A stretch of 64,000 bases of DNA from Mesorhabditis belari (lineage: Eukaryota; Nematoda; Chromadorea; Rhabditida; Rhabditidae): NCBI GenBank assembly GCA_958450365.1, contig CAUEEP010000760.1, positions 2,985,462-3,049,461 on the forward strand. Reading direction: 5' to 3'. Shown here piece after piece: positions 46,680-58,237 of this stretch. Numbering within the stretch: position 1 is the first letter of the stretch; every line of letters begins with the position of its first letter. Below the pieces are notes generated by a model. The model was not told where the DNA came from. It saw nothing but the letters and a program-made list of their open reading frames with translations, and made no database searches. The translations under genes were made by a program, and so were the position numbers.

Positions 46680-47641
46680 AAACCAGTCCTTATTCTCACA
46701 CTTTCCAATCATTTCATTATTTCTCCAACTGACTCAAATGAGTCAAAACCTTATTTACTTTCACTTTTTTTACAAATTTCCTGTTTCTTATACAAATACA
46801 AATTTTTTGTTCTACTTTTTTGAATCGAATCAAAATGTGAGAGAGAATAGGTACATTTGTTCACTCAGTCTTTTCTCTTTTCTTCTAATCGGCGTCAAGA
46901 ATTTCACACAGCTCAAAACACAAAACGATTGTCAAGGGAGAATTGGATTTGCATTATTTTGATGAGATTCCCCTCTTTTTGTGCTATTTCTTGTGCAAAT
47001 GGGATATAAGTTGTTGCTTTCGTCGTTTTTTGGCCTTCCTAAATTAAATGTTAGTCAGTGTATTTTACTCTTAAACGTCTCTGCTCACAACTCTACCTTT
47101 CATTGCCCAGTTTCTCTATTCAAATTCCTCCACGCACGTAGATATTATATATTTTGCATAGCTATACCTTTTACATTACAAATTTTGATTCATTTCATTT
47201 CATTTGAGCTTTATTCTACAAAATGTTGATGAAATAGGAGAGTTGAAAGTTTCTGTGTCCATCTGTTTCTTTTTCTGTTTGATTTCTGTTTGATTTGCTG
47301 TTTTGATTCAGTCATTCCGACATGAACATTCATATTTACCTGTCTGTCTCAAGCTCATTTCAGTAGACATCTAATTGATACTTCAAAATGCACTTTGAAA
47401 TATTTGCTTTGAAAAGGCTTCAAGGCCAGCTAATAGCTCTTTAGCTGAGCAAAAAAGCAAAGCAAAGATGGTACTCATAAAGTTGGGATCTCAATTTTGG
47501 TTTTTCCACGTTTTCTGGAGTAATGACACGTATCGTAATACCTGTAATAGTACCGCGTTACAGGTAATAGTTCTTATATTATTACAGGTAATAATTCACC
47601 AGAATTTTTTCAACTGTGTCTGCTTTTAAAGAGAATAGTAG
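46680..47641. other. intergenic, no gene supported
   Basis: AT-rich with several copies of CCTGTAATAGTACC/AGGTAATAGT near 47538-47660, which are probably decayed ends of the neighbouring element. Confidence 0.4.
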
Positions 47642-48251
47642 TATTACCTGTAATAGTAGCGAACCTCTGCAGCAAACCGATTAGCCGCTTCGTTCCAGAT
47701 TATTTGACGGATCACTCGCTTTTTTTCGCTCCTTTTTCAAGAATCCATATTACCAAAGCTTCATCAATCTCTTTTGAGGTCAACCACGTCCGCCACCATC
47801 GAGCCGCTTCCTTTTTCCGTGCATTTTGTTCAGCTCGTTTATTTTTTTGACATATCATTGGACACAAGCTCGATCAATTTTGTAGAATCTGCCAGCGGCA
47901 TGAACGGAGACTTTGCGAGCCATTTTTGCAGCATCGAGTTTAGTCTTCGCATCTATTGCTTTTTTCTTTAGCTTTGGCTTGTCCGTTCCCTCGTTTGCTT
48001 CTTTGTCCGATTCCTGGTGCAATTCTTCGTTCAATTCACGTTGATGTTCTTGTCCTTCTTCAAAGAATCCGTTTAGTTTATGCTCACGTCGATCGCGAAA
48101 CGCTTCAAAGTCCTCCCAGCTTTTGTGATCGCTCAGGCTCAGGCTTAGTCCTTCTTCAAAGTGCTTCTTCAAAGTCTTCAGTCCTTCTATCTTGAGCTTT
48201 CACATAGGCATTAAGATATTCAGTTAAGGGGCGATACTATTATAGGTAATA
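47642..48251 (-). mobile_element. probable TIR element with internal ORF
   Basis: TATTACCTGTAATAGTAGCG at the left and the inverse of CTATTACCTATAATAGTATCG at the right bound about 610 bp that contain a minus-strand ORF. The match is ~20 bp and imperfect, so the boundaries are tentative. Confidence 0.4.
47855..48172 (-). CDS. Lys/Glu-rich 105-residue ORF, unidentified
   Basis: Uninterrupted from ATG to stop on the minus strand with protein-like composition: SDHKSWEDFEAFRDRREHK, EEGQEHQRELNEELHQES, then a Lys-rich segment KPKLKKKAIDAKTKLDAAKM. It is predicted mostly helical and charged. It lies between short inverted repeats and may belong to a transposable element. No family recognised, and no splice or trans-splice signal found. 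Confidence 0.35.
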   Translation of the reverse strand: MKKHFEEGLSLSLSDHKSWEDFEAFRDRREHKLNGFFEEGQEHQRELNEELHQESDKEANEGTDKPKLKKKAIDAKTKLDAAKMARKVSVHAAGRFYKIDRACVQ

Positions 48252-48651
48252 GGTCGGTAGTTGTTCCTGTGGCAAATAAATAAGAGGATTTTTCTGATTT
48301 TTCTGATTTTTCGAAATGCTTATATAGATTTTGAGGTAACTGGGCGGGGCTTGGCATCCTGCCAGGCTCATTTGCATACAAAGTGTCCCATTTGCATTTA
48401 AAAACATGAAACTGTCGGCATGACAAGTTTCAATAACTCAAAAAATTGAAGACACGCGTTTTAAATGAAATTTTAAATTAAATCATCAACTTAAACATCA
48501 AATTCGTTATCAGCGTCATCAATTACCCTAGAAAACGTGGAACAAACAAAAGCTTAGGTACTTTATTAGTAAAGCAAAGCTTTTAGGCTCGTCTAGATAG
48601 ATAGAGCTCGTCTAGATGGAACCTAGAAATCTGTATAAAGCTTAAGCTTAC

Positions 48652-48814
48652 TTGACCATAGATAAAACTTCTTTTTAGCAAGAATATCTAAAACTTCCAA
48701 CTCCAAGGTTCCAAAGTTCTCCTTTCCTCCAAATGCAAGAGGAAAACGAACTGGTTGTGGTGTTCTCGGGGGTCGAATTTCTGCCCTTTTTTTTTTCTTT
48801 TTCAGGTGAGGTCT
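48652..48814 (-). other. exon-like open stretch, unidentified
   Basis: A minus-strand frame between ATTCATTAG and a good donor GTAAGC reads KRAEIRPPRTPQPVRFPLAF, GGKENFGTLELEVLDILAKK, FYLWS. It has ordinary protein composition and includes KEN. The plus strand is also open and bounded by TTTTTAG and a GT, so strand and reality are both undecided. No neighbouring exon found. Confidence 0.22.
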
Positions 48815-49498
48815 CTAATGAATTAGTAAAAGCCGTGTGTCGTCCATTGTTCAATTCATTTCTTTTTTTGTCTACTCGCAAAATTTGAACATATTCCTGG
48901 CTGCAAATTCTCGGCTTTACATCAACATTTTCCCAGCCTATGCTCTTATGTCTTTGGGAAATTTACGAGAAACGAGAAATGTTTCCCTTTCACATGTTTT
49001 GATTCATCACTCACTGACTTTTTGATTCATCACTCACTGACGAGAAAAAGTAATAATTTCCGGATTAGAAAGCAATGATTCTGTTAATTTGGTTTTCTAA
49101 TCTTTTGGTAAAGTTTTTTCTTCTTCCTAAGAGTTTCTTCTTTCTAGAGTTTCTTAAGAAACCTCGTTAGCAACTTTTTGACCGACACTCTGTTTTTAGT
49201 CACAAATCTGGAAACTCTTGGCTGATTTTCTCGAAAGAGACACAATGTTTTTGAGCTGGAGTTGATTTAATTCGCATGTTGACATGATTTAGCGGTGTTT
49301 TGCAAAGAAGATTCACTCTCATTCACTTATAACTAATGCTTTCTTGGTTCAATTCTATTTATTATTTATTGCAAAACAGGTTGCAAAACAAACTTTCGCT
49401 TAAATATAAGAATTACTCGAATTCACCTACAGCCAAGAAGTCATTCTATAAAAACTAATAGTTAAACAGCTGTCCATTGAGCTTTCATTTTTCTCATT

Positions 49499-49805
49499 CT
49501 CCAGCTATCTCCAGCACTCTCCAGCTATTTCCAGCTATCTCCAGTTATCTCCAGACTATCTCCAGCGATCTCCAGCTATCTCCAGCTATCTCCAGCATCC
49601 TCCAGCGATCTCCAGAATTCTCCAGCTATCTCCAGCTATCTCCAGCGATCTCCAGCATTCTCCAGCTATCTCCAGCTATCTCCAGCATTCTCCAGCGATC
49701 TCCAGAATTCTCCAGCTATCTCCAGCTATCTCCAGCGATCTCCAGCATTCTCCAGCTATCTCCAGCTATCTCCAGCATCCTCCAGCGATCTCCAGCATTC
49801 ACCAG
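49499..49805. repeat. CTCCAGC(A/G)ATCT minisatellite
   Basis: About 28 variants of an 11-bp unit (CTCCAGCTATC, CTCCAGCATTC, CTCCAGCGATC). A few more copies lie at 49962-50003. A 183-codon frame crosses it because the 33-bp triple unit is stop-free; it is not a supported gene. Confidence 0.92.
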
Positions 49806-50454
49806 CTCGTCAAAATTTTCCCAGCCTAATTTGTTCACTCGTCAAACTTTAGGATTGCATCAATTTCAAACCAACTTGTACAACGATCAACGGCGTTTTA
49901 TATTCTCTCATCTCGGGTGGTGTTTTCTTGAGGATACAGTAGATGGCAAAGAAATCTTTTCTCCAGCATTCTCCAGCGATCTCCAGCATTCTCCAGCTCG
50001 TCAAAATATGGCGCCTATTAAGTGTTGAATAGTTAACACATGAAGCAAACCACAGCTGATGTCACTCCAGCTGATTCTCCTCCATTTCTATCACTCCCAA
50101 TTCTCCTGATTGATTTCAAGAAACTTTCCTTTCTCTTTTTTCGAAACTTTCTCTTTTCTTTCTAAATATCGATATGGAATGGGAGAAACGTGCGAAAGAC
50201 GGCTGAATCCTTCTCGCCTTATTCTTTTCTATTCCTTTCCCCTTCACATACCACCGGAAAGCTTGCGAATTTATGGGAATTTTTGTGCCCATTTTCGTAA
50301 TATTTTCCTCCGTAATGCCACCATCGTCTTATGACTTTTTTTGCTTTATTTCTAAGATATTTGAGAATGGGAATTGAGGGGTGATGGTGGAGATGAAAAA
50401 GAGTTATTTCTTTCTTACAAAGATTTCTTGTTTCTTGTTAGAAACAAGAAATCT

Positions 50455-50850
50455 TTGTAAGAATTATTCTTCTATTTCTTGTTTGAAAGCTGAATCGGAG
50501 CTTTCCTGTGCTCGGTCAGTAAAATCAAACATTTGAATTTTCAGACAAGATTTAGATTCAAGAGATTTCCAAAATTTTTTGGATTGTTTGGTTTTCTTTT
50601 TGGATTGTTTGATTTTCTTTTTAGGAGTAAATTAGAAAGAAATCCCACAAAAGTCTCATTGTTCAAAGTGTTGCGATTCCCTTGTTCTTGTTCTTGTTTA
50701 AAATCTGAATCGGAGCTTTCCTGTGCTCGGTCAGTAAAATCAAACATTTGAATTCTCAGACAAGATTTAGATCAAGATTTAGATCAAGATTTAGATTCAA
50801 GAGATTGCCAAAATTTGTTTGGATTGTTTGGTTTTCTTTTTAGAAAACCA
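50455..50850. repeat. ~230-bp direct duplication
   Basis: The block from GCTGAATCGGAGCTTTCCTG through GTTTGGTTTTCTTTTT at about 50487-50602 recurs at about 50703-50840 with small changes and an expanded TTTAGATCAAGA run. On the minus strand both copies begin ATG and encode MFDFTDRAQESSDS, so an exon may have been duplicated. No gene could be completed. Confidence 0.75.
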
Positions 50851-51604
50851 AACAATCCAAAAAATTAGAAAGAAACCCCTTAAAAGTCTGATTGTTCAAA
50901 GTGTTGCGATTCCCTTTTTGCTCAATGATTTCCCCAATTCAATTCTTTTTCAATTCTAATTCCAAAAATTGAATTCTTCATTTCTAGGAAACCCCGCAGT
51001 TGACATTTTCAGAACTTTGAAAGTACTCAATTTTAAAAATACTTACCTTTGAACATTTCCCGGTAGAATATCTCTTTGGCAAAAGGTTTAAATTATACGG
51101 ACGGGTTTTTTTTTCAAAACGCCAGCTTCAAACGAATAATCTTCTCCTTTTTTTTTACAAATTAGTGCATTGGCTTAATATCCTTTTTTCTTTGAAAGAA
51201 GAAAATTAATTGAAAGTGAATGTTTTAATAGAGGATTAGACTGAAGAGAGAGAAAAAGAGGAAAAGAAAAAAAAGAGGAAAAGAAAAGAAAGTGTTAAAT
51301 GAGTACACAAAATGGAACTCTCTTTTTTTCGTTTTTTTTCTGCAGATTTTTCATATTGTTCATCTGTCTGAAATTTTCGCAAATTTTATCCCTTTTTAGC
51401 TGGATTTTGGGTGGATCTTTTCGATTAAACGATGAAAATTTTCCTTTTGATCTTTGGCGTTCAATTTGAATTGTTCAATTTGATTCGTAGATTCATAAAT
51501 CAAAGCTATTTTTCCCCCGGAACTAATATGCATATGGAAAATGCATATGGAAAGGTTTTAGAGAGCAATTTTGAGTTTCGATTTTGATTGATTTCATTTG
51601 ATTT
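50851..51604. other. intergenic, no gene supported
   Basis: AT-rich with A-rich/G-rich run 51240-51300. No supported feature. Confidence 0.45.
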
Positions 51605-52040
51605 TTGATCGATATTGCACTGTTTCTAATCACAATATTGCACTGTTTCTAAGCATGATATTGCACTGTTTCTAAGCATGATATTGCAATGTTTCTAAGC
51701 ATGATATTTCACTGTTTTTAAGCACGATATTACACTGTTTCTAAGCACGATATTGTAATGTTTCTAAGCACGATATTGTAATGTTTCTAAGCATGATATT
51801 GCACTGTTTCGAAGCATGATATTGTAATGTTTCTAAGCATGATATTGCACTGTTTCTAAGCATGATATTTCACTGTTTCTAAGCACGATATTTCACTGTT
51901 TTTAAGCACGATATTACACTGTTTCTAAGCACGATATTGCACTGTTTCTAAGCATGATATTGCACTGTTTCGAAGCACGATATTGTAATGTTTTTAAGCA
52001 CGATATACTGTTTCTAAGCACGATATTGCACTGTTTCCAT
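51605..52040. repeat. ~23-bp minisatellite
   Basis: About 18 copies of GATATTGCACTGTTTCTAAG plus CAT/CAC, with variants (TTTCACTG, TGTAATG) that recur in blocks. Confidence 0.93.
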
Positions 52041-52384
52041 TCTCACCAAGTTTCCTAAAAAGCGCACTCCAAAAAAGCCACTGTAGATTTTAAATTCAAA
52101 ACTTCAAATACAACTTTTTATTTCAAAAAGCTTTGTTCAAATTTATGGCGATGGCTACTTTGCGCCAATCTTGCCTGAAATGTCCGAGTTTGATTTCTTT
52201 TGGCTTTTCTTTTTTTTGCCTTTTGGCTTTTTTAGCAATGACATTTCTTTCTTTTATCTCAAAAAGCAATTAACTCCGATAATTTTTTAAAAGGTTGAAA
52301 CTTTACAGAAAAAAAACAGTTCTCTTCACTCATTTGATATTGTTCCACATGTTGTTACTGATTTCTGTTGCTCGTAGTGCAGAG

Positions 52385-52639
52385 TTACCGTATTTCTTCG
52401 AGGACCGGGAGGTACACGCGACTCCTGCGGCAGCCTTCTTTCTGCATAAAGCTCATGGTGCTAAGAGCTGGAAAATGGCCAAAAATCTGTTAGCTCAGGT
52501 GGTATTTTTGAGTCATTTTCCCGCCCTATAGCACTTCATTGAAAGCTTTTATGCAGAAAAGAAATTTTAAAAAGGGCTGCTACGCAAGAGTACGTGATGA
52601 TACTCTTTACCCGGTCTTCTATTCGAAGAAATACGGTAA
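52385..52639. mobile_element. MITE with TTACCGTATTTCTTCGA ends
   Basis: TTACCGTATTTCTTCGAGGA and the inverse of TTACCGTATTTCTTCGAATA enclose arms with GACCGGG and TTTCTGCATAAAGC. A 78-codon plus frame (52295-52531) overlaps the left half and is therefore not trusted. Confidence 0.65.
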
Positions 52640-53043
52640 TCTAAAAATGATTTCATATTTGATAAAGAACTAAGTTAAAAGAAAAGAAGCAGAAAAAAAA
52701 TTCCAAGGGATGACGTTGCTTGTAACAATACGTATTCGGAAAAAATTTGCATAAATCAATTTGTTTAACCGAGTTTAACCACCATTTACCGACCATTAAT
52801 TGACTAAAAAAACAATAGCAAAATTGGAATCTTTCTGAAGTTTGATTAGTGATCAATTATTGGGGTTTTGAATAAGTTTCTTTAGTTCCTTTTCGTTCCT
52901 TCGTTCATAAAATAACAAATTCACTAATTAAACTGGTCGTTTTCTGTGTTTATTGATCAATTTCTCATTTCAAACAATTTGGGTCAATTTCAAGCAATTC
53001 AAGTCCCTAAGTATGAAAAGAAATGATATTGTAGATTTCTGCT

Positions 53044-53317
53044 TACCGTAAACACTGTAATAGTACCCCAGCCCCATAATGACGGTGCGTAGTCGCAAGT
53101 ATTTCATTATTTCATTTTTTTCAAAGCGCCCGTACTTTCAAAAAGTGCGTATGTGGTATCAAAAAATAGCCCTGAATCTCAGCTATTTTTTGATACCTAA
53201 ACGCATATTGTAGCATAAACCAGTGCCGAGAAAAACTCGTTCAAAGCTAGACTAGCGCTTCAAAACACTCCGCACCGTCATTATGGGGGTGGGGTACTAA
53301 TTACAGTATTTACGGTA
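53044..53317. mobile_element. MITE family A, copy 4
   Basis: TACCGTAAACACTGTAATAG to ...ATTACAGTATTTACGGTA, with the family hairpin arms. Confidence 0.83.
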
Positions 53318-53349
53318 TGCAAATTTATTTGGTTAATTCTTTAACCGCG

Positions 53350-53605
53350 AACAGCATACTCTACTCGGAAATGGAAATAGATTTCTTTCTCATTTCAAGG
53401 AGAAACACAAAATTTATCGCGTAAAACAATAATTTCAATTAATCTGACAAAAACAAATGATCTGAAAACAAAAAATAATTGACGACGCGGCGCTCCTATT
53501 GACTACCTCTAAATGGCGGCGACGTCAATTGGAATGCGACGTTGCGCAAAAATTAGCACTTAACAAGGAGATAAAATTGACATTGAAAATTTAAAACGGA
53601 GATTC
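53350..53605. repeat. paralogous segment (empty site)
   Basis: CTACTCGGAAATGGAAATAG... through GGAGATAAAATTGACATT matches 58090-58760 except that it lacks the 427-bp element inserted there. The joint reads GACTACCTCTAAATGG at 53501-53516. Confidence 0.85.
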
Positions 53606-53645
53606 AAGTTTAATAATATGAATTAACAATTAAAATTAAAATAAC

Positions 53646-53867
53646 TACCGTATTTTCTCTAATAGTAGTGCACGAAAGCGAGCCGAGTTGATGACTATTT
53701 ACGGCTTCCAAAGTTTTCCCAGAAGCTCAACGCTCTAATCCCCCACAAGATCTCATCGTGAGCTACATTTTCCGACCCCACATCGATAGGTTCTGATAAG
53801 CGGTTCTCGAGATTTCGATCAATTTAGACGATGCTCTGGGTCCACTACTATTAGAGAAAATACGGTA
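53646..53867. mobile_element. MITE with TACCGTATTTTCTCTAATAG ends
   Basis: Inverted ends TACCGTATTTTCTCTAATAG and ...CTATTAGAGAAAATACGGTA (perfect for 20 bp). The interior is 180 bp with no frame. Confidence 0.8.
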
Positions 53868-54390
53868 ATATGAAAACGTCTCAAAATCACTCTCTAAAGG
53901 TCATTCTCTACTCATTCTAGGCAAGGAGTTGGCTGTAGATTTCAACGATGACATTTATCACTAGTTTTTCCACCAAATCGCAACACTGACCACTGTTTTC
54001 ATCCTTTTCACATTGTTCAATAGTTTGTATTTTATTAGCTCCTATCTGCAAAAGAATAGAGCAAAATTCTTCAACCATTTTTTAAGAAGTTGGCTCTTTT
54101 ATAAAGAAGTTGGCTCTTTTATAAAGAACAAATTGTTTCAAGGCATAAAAAGTTCTTCGATAAAAGCAATTTAAACCATTTACCTATAATCAAATATAAA
54201 AATAAAACCTCCAATTATGGAAATTTCTTAAACTTTTTGCTGAAACTCCCTAATTTTTAACAAACTCTCTCTTAAATTTTGAAGAACTTTGTTGCATCAA
54301 TGTATCCCATCAATTTGCATCAATTTCTTCATTGATTTCCGATTTCTCACGTTCAAAAATTCGTGCTCAAATTGTGCTCAAATCATTTAA

Positions 54391-54403
54391 TTGTTTACAG
54401 AAA
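54391..54403 (+). promoter_or_regulatory. probable trans-splice acceptor of the GPCR gene
   Basis: TTGTTTACAG followed by AAA and the ATG. Three nt from acceptor to start is typical of spliced-leader genes. Confidence 0.5.
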
Positions 54404-57400
54404 ATGGATGGACATTTAAATCATTCAAATCATTTAAATAATACAACATACATTGTGACAACGATTATTTTGGAGCCAACCACATCAGAGATTATCGAAA
54501 TGCTCTATCAATTGACATTCTTTATGATCGGGACACCGTTGAATGTTTGGGCTTTCATGAGGACAAACAGGTACACTTTAAAAGCTTTAAAAGCTGACTC
54601 AATGCTAAACGCTTCATCTCAATTGATGGATTAAAAAAATACATTTTTTCATACGAATAAGTACAAACAATACACAAGCACAATCCCTAAGCTCTAAATT
54701 TAGGGGAAAAACCATATAAATCGAATAAAGAACCAAAAATCTAGCCAGCGGGATTGAGCCCTTGACCTCCTGACTAAGATACAGAGCTCCATGGGGATTG
54801 ATTGATTGAAGTTGACCATGGGGATTGATCCAACCGACCTTAAACAAGTGAACTTTTAGGCACATCCGAGCCGGCGGAGTGGAGAGTCGTTTGGTGAGAT
54901 TGAGTCGGCAGCTTCTCATCGCTCACATCATTGTGCTCTTCGTTTACGGAGTTTGGCGGAGTTATTGGTTCTTCAACATTGTCTGGGTTCAAGGTGAAAA
55001 TAAAACTAAATATTCTAATAGAAAAGCAGGCTCTTCTATTTTTCAATATCTCTCTAAAGTTCTTTTTCGTGCTAGCCGAAATTTCAAGAGCTTAAAAATA
55101 GGTGTTTTTGTTGAATTTTCATTCGGTTTTTGACGTCATTAAGCTTTTTTATTAAGCTTAATGCATCAAGCATTAAGCTTTAATCTATTTAAAACCTATT
55201 TAAATTATTTAAAGCCTTTGAAAGTCTTTAAAAAGTTGAGCATTTTGCTATTCAAGAGTTGACAAATCCAAAAAATGAAAAATTTTGGTTAAAAGGGGCT
55301 TTTCTATTGGAGAAAGGCCTTGAATTGAAATAAATACAGTATTTGCAAATGAATTTTCAACGGCATTTGCAAATGTAAGCAAATAATTACAGGCGATTTG
55401 CTATGCAAAGTGTTCTCTTTTTGTTCGGCTCTTCCATTCCATTTGTGGTCGAATATGGTGGCAGCGATCGCTCTGGATATGCTCTGTTGTATCACGTAAG
55501 TTGATTCATTTCCTATTTCATTAAAAGCCTAGACACTCAGCCGCTTTGAACAGAATTCAGTATCATTTGTACATTTGAACACAACCAGATTATCTTAATC
55601 TTCTCTGCTCATTGGTTAAACGCTAAGTGTCGCATTTTGTGAAGAGAATATTGCGAATTTAGTTCTTTTTATTCATTCTTAGTCACAGCGTATGTAGGGG
55701 AACAAAGTTTTTTTAATCGGAAGAAAAAGTTGAACCCTACAAATCCTTTAATCTTTACAGAAAAAGAAAATAGAAATTCTGTAGTGATTGGAGATCCAAT
55801 GATGACTATGAAAGCTTAATTTTTGTTGAAAGAGAAAGATTTTAGGTTTAAAGCTGATGAATAAATCATTTAATCATTCAAAAACAAAGAAATCAATCAT
55901 TCATGTTAAAAATAAGGTCAATCTCAATCTAAGCGAAGAAACTTGACTGAAGAAACCACTGACTAACCACCACAACTGACTAATCAAATTCCCGAATTCC
56001 CAAATTTTTCAGAAGCCCATTGAGCAGCTATCGAAATGGTGCAAATCGAGTCTCATGGTTGATCGCGATTGCCTGGATTTTAGCCATTCTTTGCGCTTCG
56101 CCGATGCTCCTATTAAGGTGAAAAATTGAGATTTCAGCTATTTCAGCTATTTCAGCTATTTCAATCAAAAATATTACAAAATCGAACAAGTTCTATTTTA
56201 GAGGCACTGTGAAAATCTATCCTGACGAGGATGATTCCTATGAGCAATGCTATCCATTGATACAGGTTTGAAAAAGTAAAACAATGGCTAAAAACGTTGG
56301 CGTTTTCTTTCAGAAATTCTCCGAAGAAGCTCTTGTCATGTTCAACTTTTTCCATGTAATCACAACGTTTTATGTCCCACTGACCATCGTCGTCATCTGC
56401 TATTCGCTTATTGGACTTTCGCTGAAGAAACAGGTGAGTGAAAAGAGTCAAAACAAATTTTAAACTAAACTAAACTGATAGCTAAACTAGTAAACCAAAT
56501 AAAGTATCAAAAACAGATGTTTTTTTTTCCAGATGAACGAGCGAAAACTTCTCCAAGATGGCGGGGATAAGGGAAGAAATTATCGGCATTCAAACACGAA
56601 AGTTCGCTTTCTTCGCGCCTCTTTGGCAATCATTTGCACTTTCTTTTTCACATGGTTACCGTATCAGGTTAGAACTTTACAAAATGCAAATCTTATTAGT
56701 TTTTACGCCTAATATCATATTGTGGCGAATTGCCACTGCTCTGCAGTTAGTCAAAATTCAATACACAAGTTAAAATTCAAAGCTGATGGATAAACTACCG
56801 TAATCAGCCACTAGACTATATTCAGTTGTCCATTTGGACTACTAAATATCATCTCGAGCTTGTGTACTTAAAAACCCATTATTTAAGCTTTGTTTTGAGT
56901 CAGTGATGTGCTCCTTTTTCTATTCATCCCTTTTTTCACACGCAAGTGTTAAAGTAATTGTGATAGTGCCAGGTTGCTCCAGTTTGAGCGAAGTTACCTA
57001 GCTTTCTAGAGTAGCTAGCTAGCTAATAAGGGAAAGTTTTGATAAATTGTGCGTTTTTAAGACATCTACCATTAAACCATACCTTGTGAGACACGGTCTC
57101 ACAAGAAATTATAAAGATCAAAGTATAAATAGATTTCTTACACATATCAAAAATCTCAGATCCTTGCCCTGCTTCGAGTCTTTTGTGGAGAAGGAGACAC
57201 CGCGTGCACAGCCATCATCAGTAAACTCAATTGGTTACAAGCAATCATCATTGCAAGGTAAAAAAAAAGATAAAAATTACTGTCTTAATCTAAGCTTTAG
57301 CACCTGTATCAACCCTTTTTTGTATCAATTTGGATCCGATCGAAAATCCCATTGTTCGGCGAATTGCTCGACTTTCGAAAGCACGGGAACTGTTGTGAAT

Positions 57401-57532
57401 GGAGTGAAAGTCTATCAAAATCCGAATTCAGCGTGTTCTTCTGGAGTGAGAACAGAGCCGAACATTTGCTCGGCAAAGAAGAAAGAAGCCAAATTCATGT
57501 ATCCAAGTCGAAAGACTTTCTCGATACATTAA
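54404..57532 (+). CDS. class A peptide GPCR, GnRH/AKH receptor-like
   Basis: Plasma-membrane neuropeptide receptor. Exons: 54404-54570, 54860-54993, 55393-55495, 56013-56117, 56202-56265, 56314-56433, 56533-56667, 57160-57257, 57301-57532; phases agree, 385 residues. Seven membrane segments are visible: TM1 with MIGTPLNVW; TM2 LLIAHIIVLFVYG; TM3 after the conserved Cys105 (GDLLCK); TM4 WLIAIAWILAILCASP; Cys in loop 2 (YEQCYP); TM5 FYVPLTIVVICYS; TM6 CTFFFTWLPYQ; TM7 ending STCINPFLY (NPxxY). Two N-glycosylation sites lie near the N-terminus. Oddities: Asp of TM2 is His78, and the DRY region reads LDMLCC (129-133). The TM2, WLPYQ and NPFLY patterns suggest the GnRH/AKH/vasopressin group; the exact subfamily is not settled. 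Intron 1 carries a tRNA-like fragment. Confidence 0.85.
54740..54792 (-). mobile_element. tRNA-like fragment in GPCR intron 1
   Basis: The minus strand reads GAGGTCAAGGGCTCAATCCC, a B-box-like stretch preceded by CTCTGTATCTTAGTCAG. It resembles the 3' half of the SINE-like copies at 23100 and 30595. Confidence 0.35.
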
Positions 57533-58237
57533 GAGCAATCATTTTCCAATCATTCGATAATCATTTGCCTTGTGTTTTTCTTCAAATCTCTCTTCGATCT
57601 TGCTTTATACAAGACTGTCAGACTATTTATTTTGAAAGATGTCTAAAAATCTTCTTGTATTCTAGCGTCTAGCGAATTCTAGCGACTCACTTCTAAGGAT
57701 CTAGCTCAGCGAGAACTCAATGAATCCGCATGAAATTTTTGGAGATGATTTTTGAGTATATCTCCTGTAGCCGAGCCAATTTTCTAACTGATTGGTGCTT
57801 CTAGAATACTTATATGGCCTTACAACGTTGAGAGTCACGGTAGACTTGGCGAAAAACCCCATTGAAAGTTCTAAAAGATCATTTTTCTCTAATTTTCGAG
57901 TGGGCTTCCTAATCACATTTTGTTAGGAAGCCACAGTTTAATCAAATAGTTTTGTAACGGAGAAAATAAGCCTTGCTTTCATTGTTTCCATTCAAACCAT
58001 CTTACACATTCAAACATCTTACAAACAAACTCCACAAATCATCTTACAGTTAGTTTTGACCTTCATTATGGTGCTACGAAAAACTCCGGATTCTCTACTC
58101 GGCTTCCAAATGGAAATAGATTGCTTTCTCATTTAAACACAAAATTTATCGCGTAAAACAATACTTTCAATTAATCTGACAAAAACAAATGATCTGAAAA
58201 CGAGAAAGAAACGACGACACGGCGCTCCTATTGACTA

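Noticed and set aside
49477..50028. 183-codon frame
   Set aside because: Mostly the CTCCAGC minisatellite; the remaining part has no recognisable motif.
52295..52531. 78-codon frame with a signal-peptide-like start
   Set aside because: More than half lies within a MITE arm (52385-52639), and the frame has no leader acceptor at its ATG.
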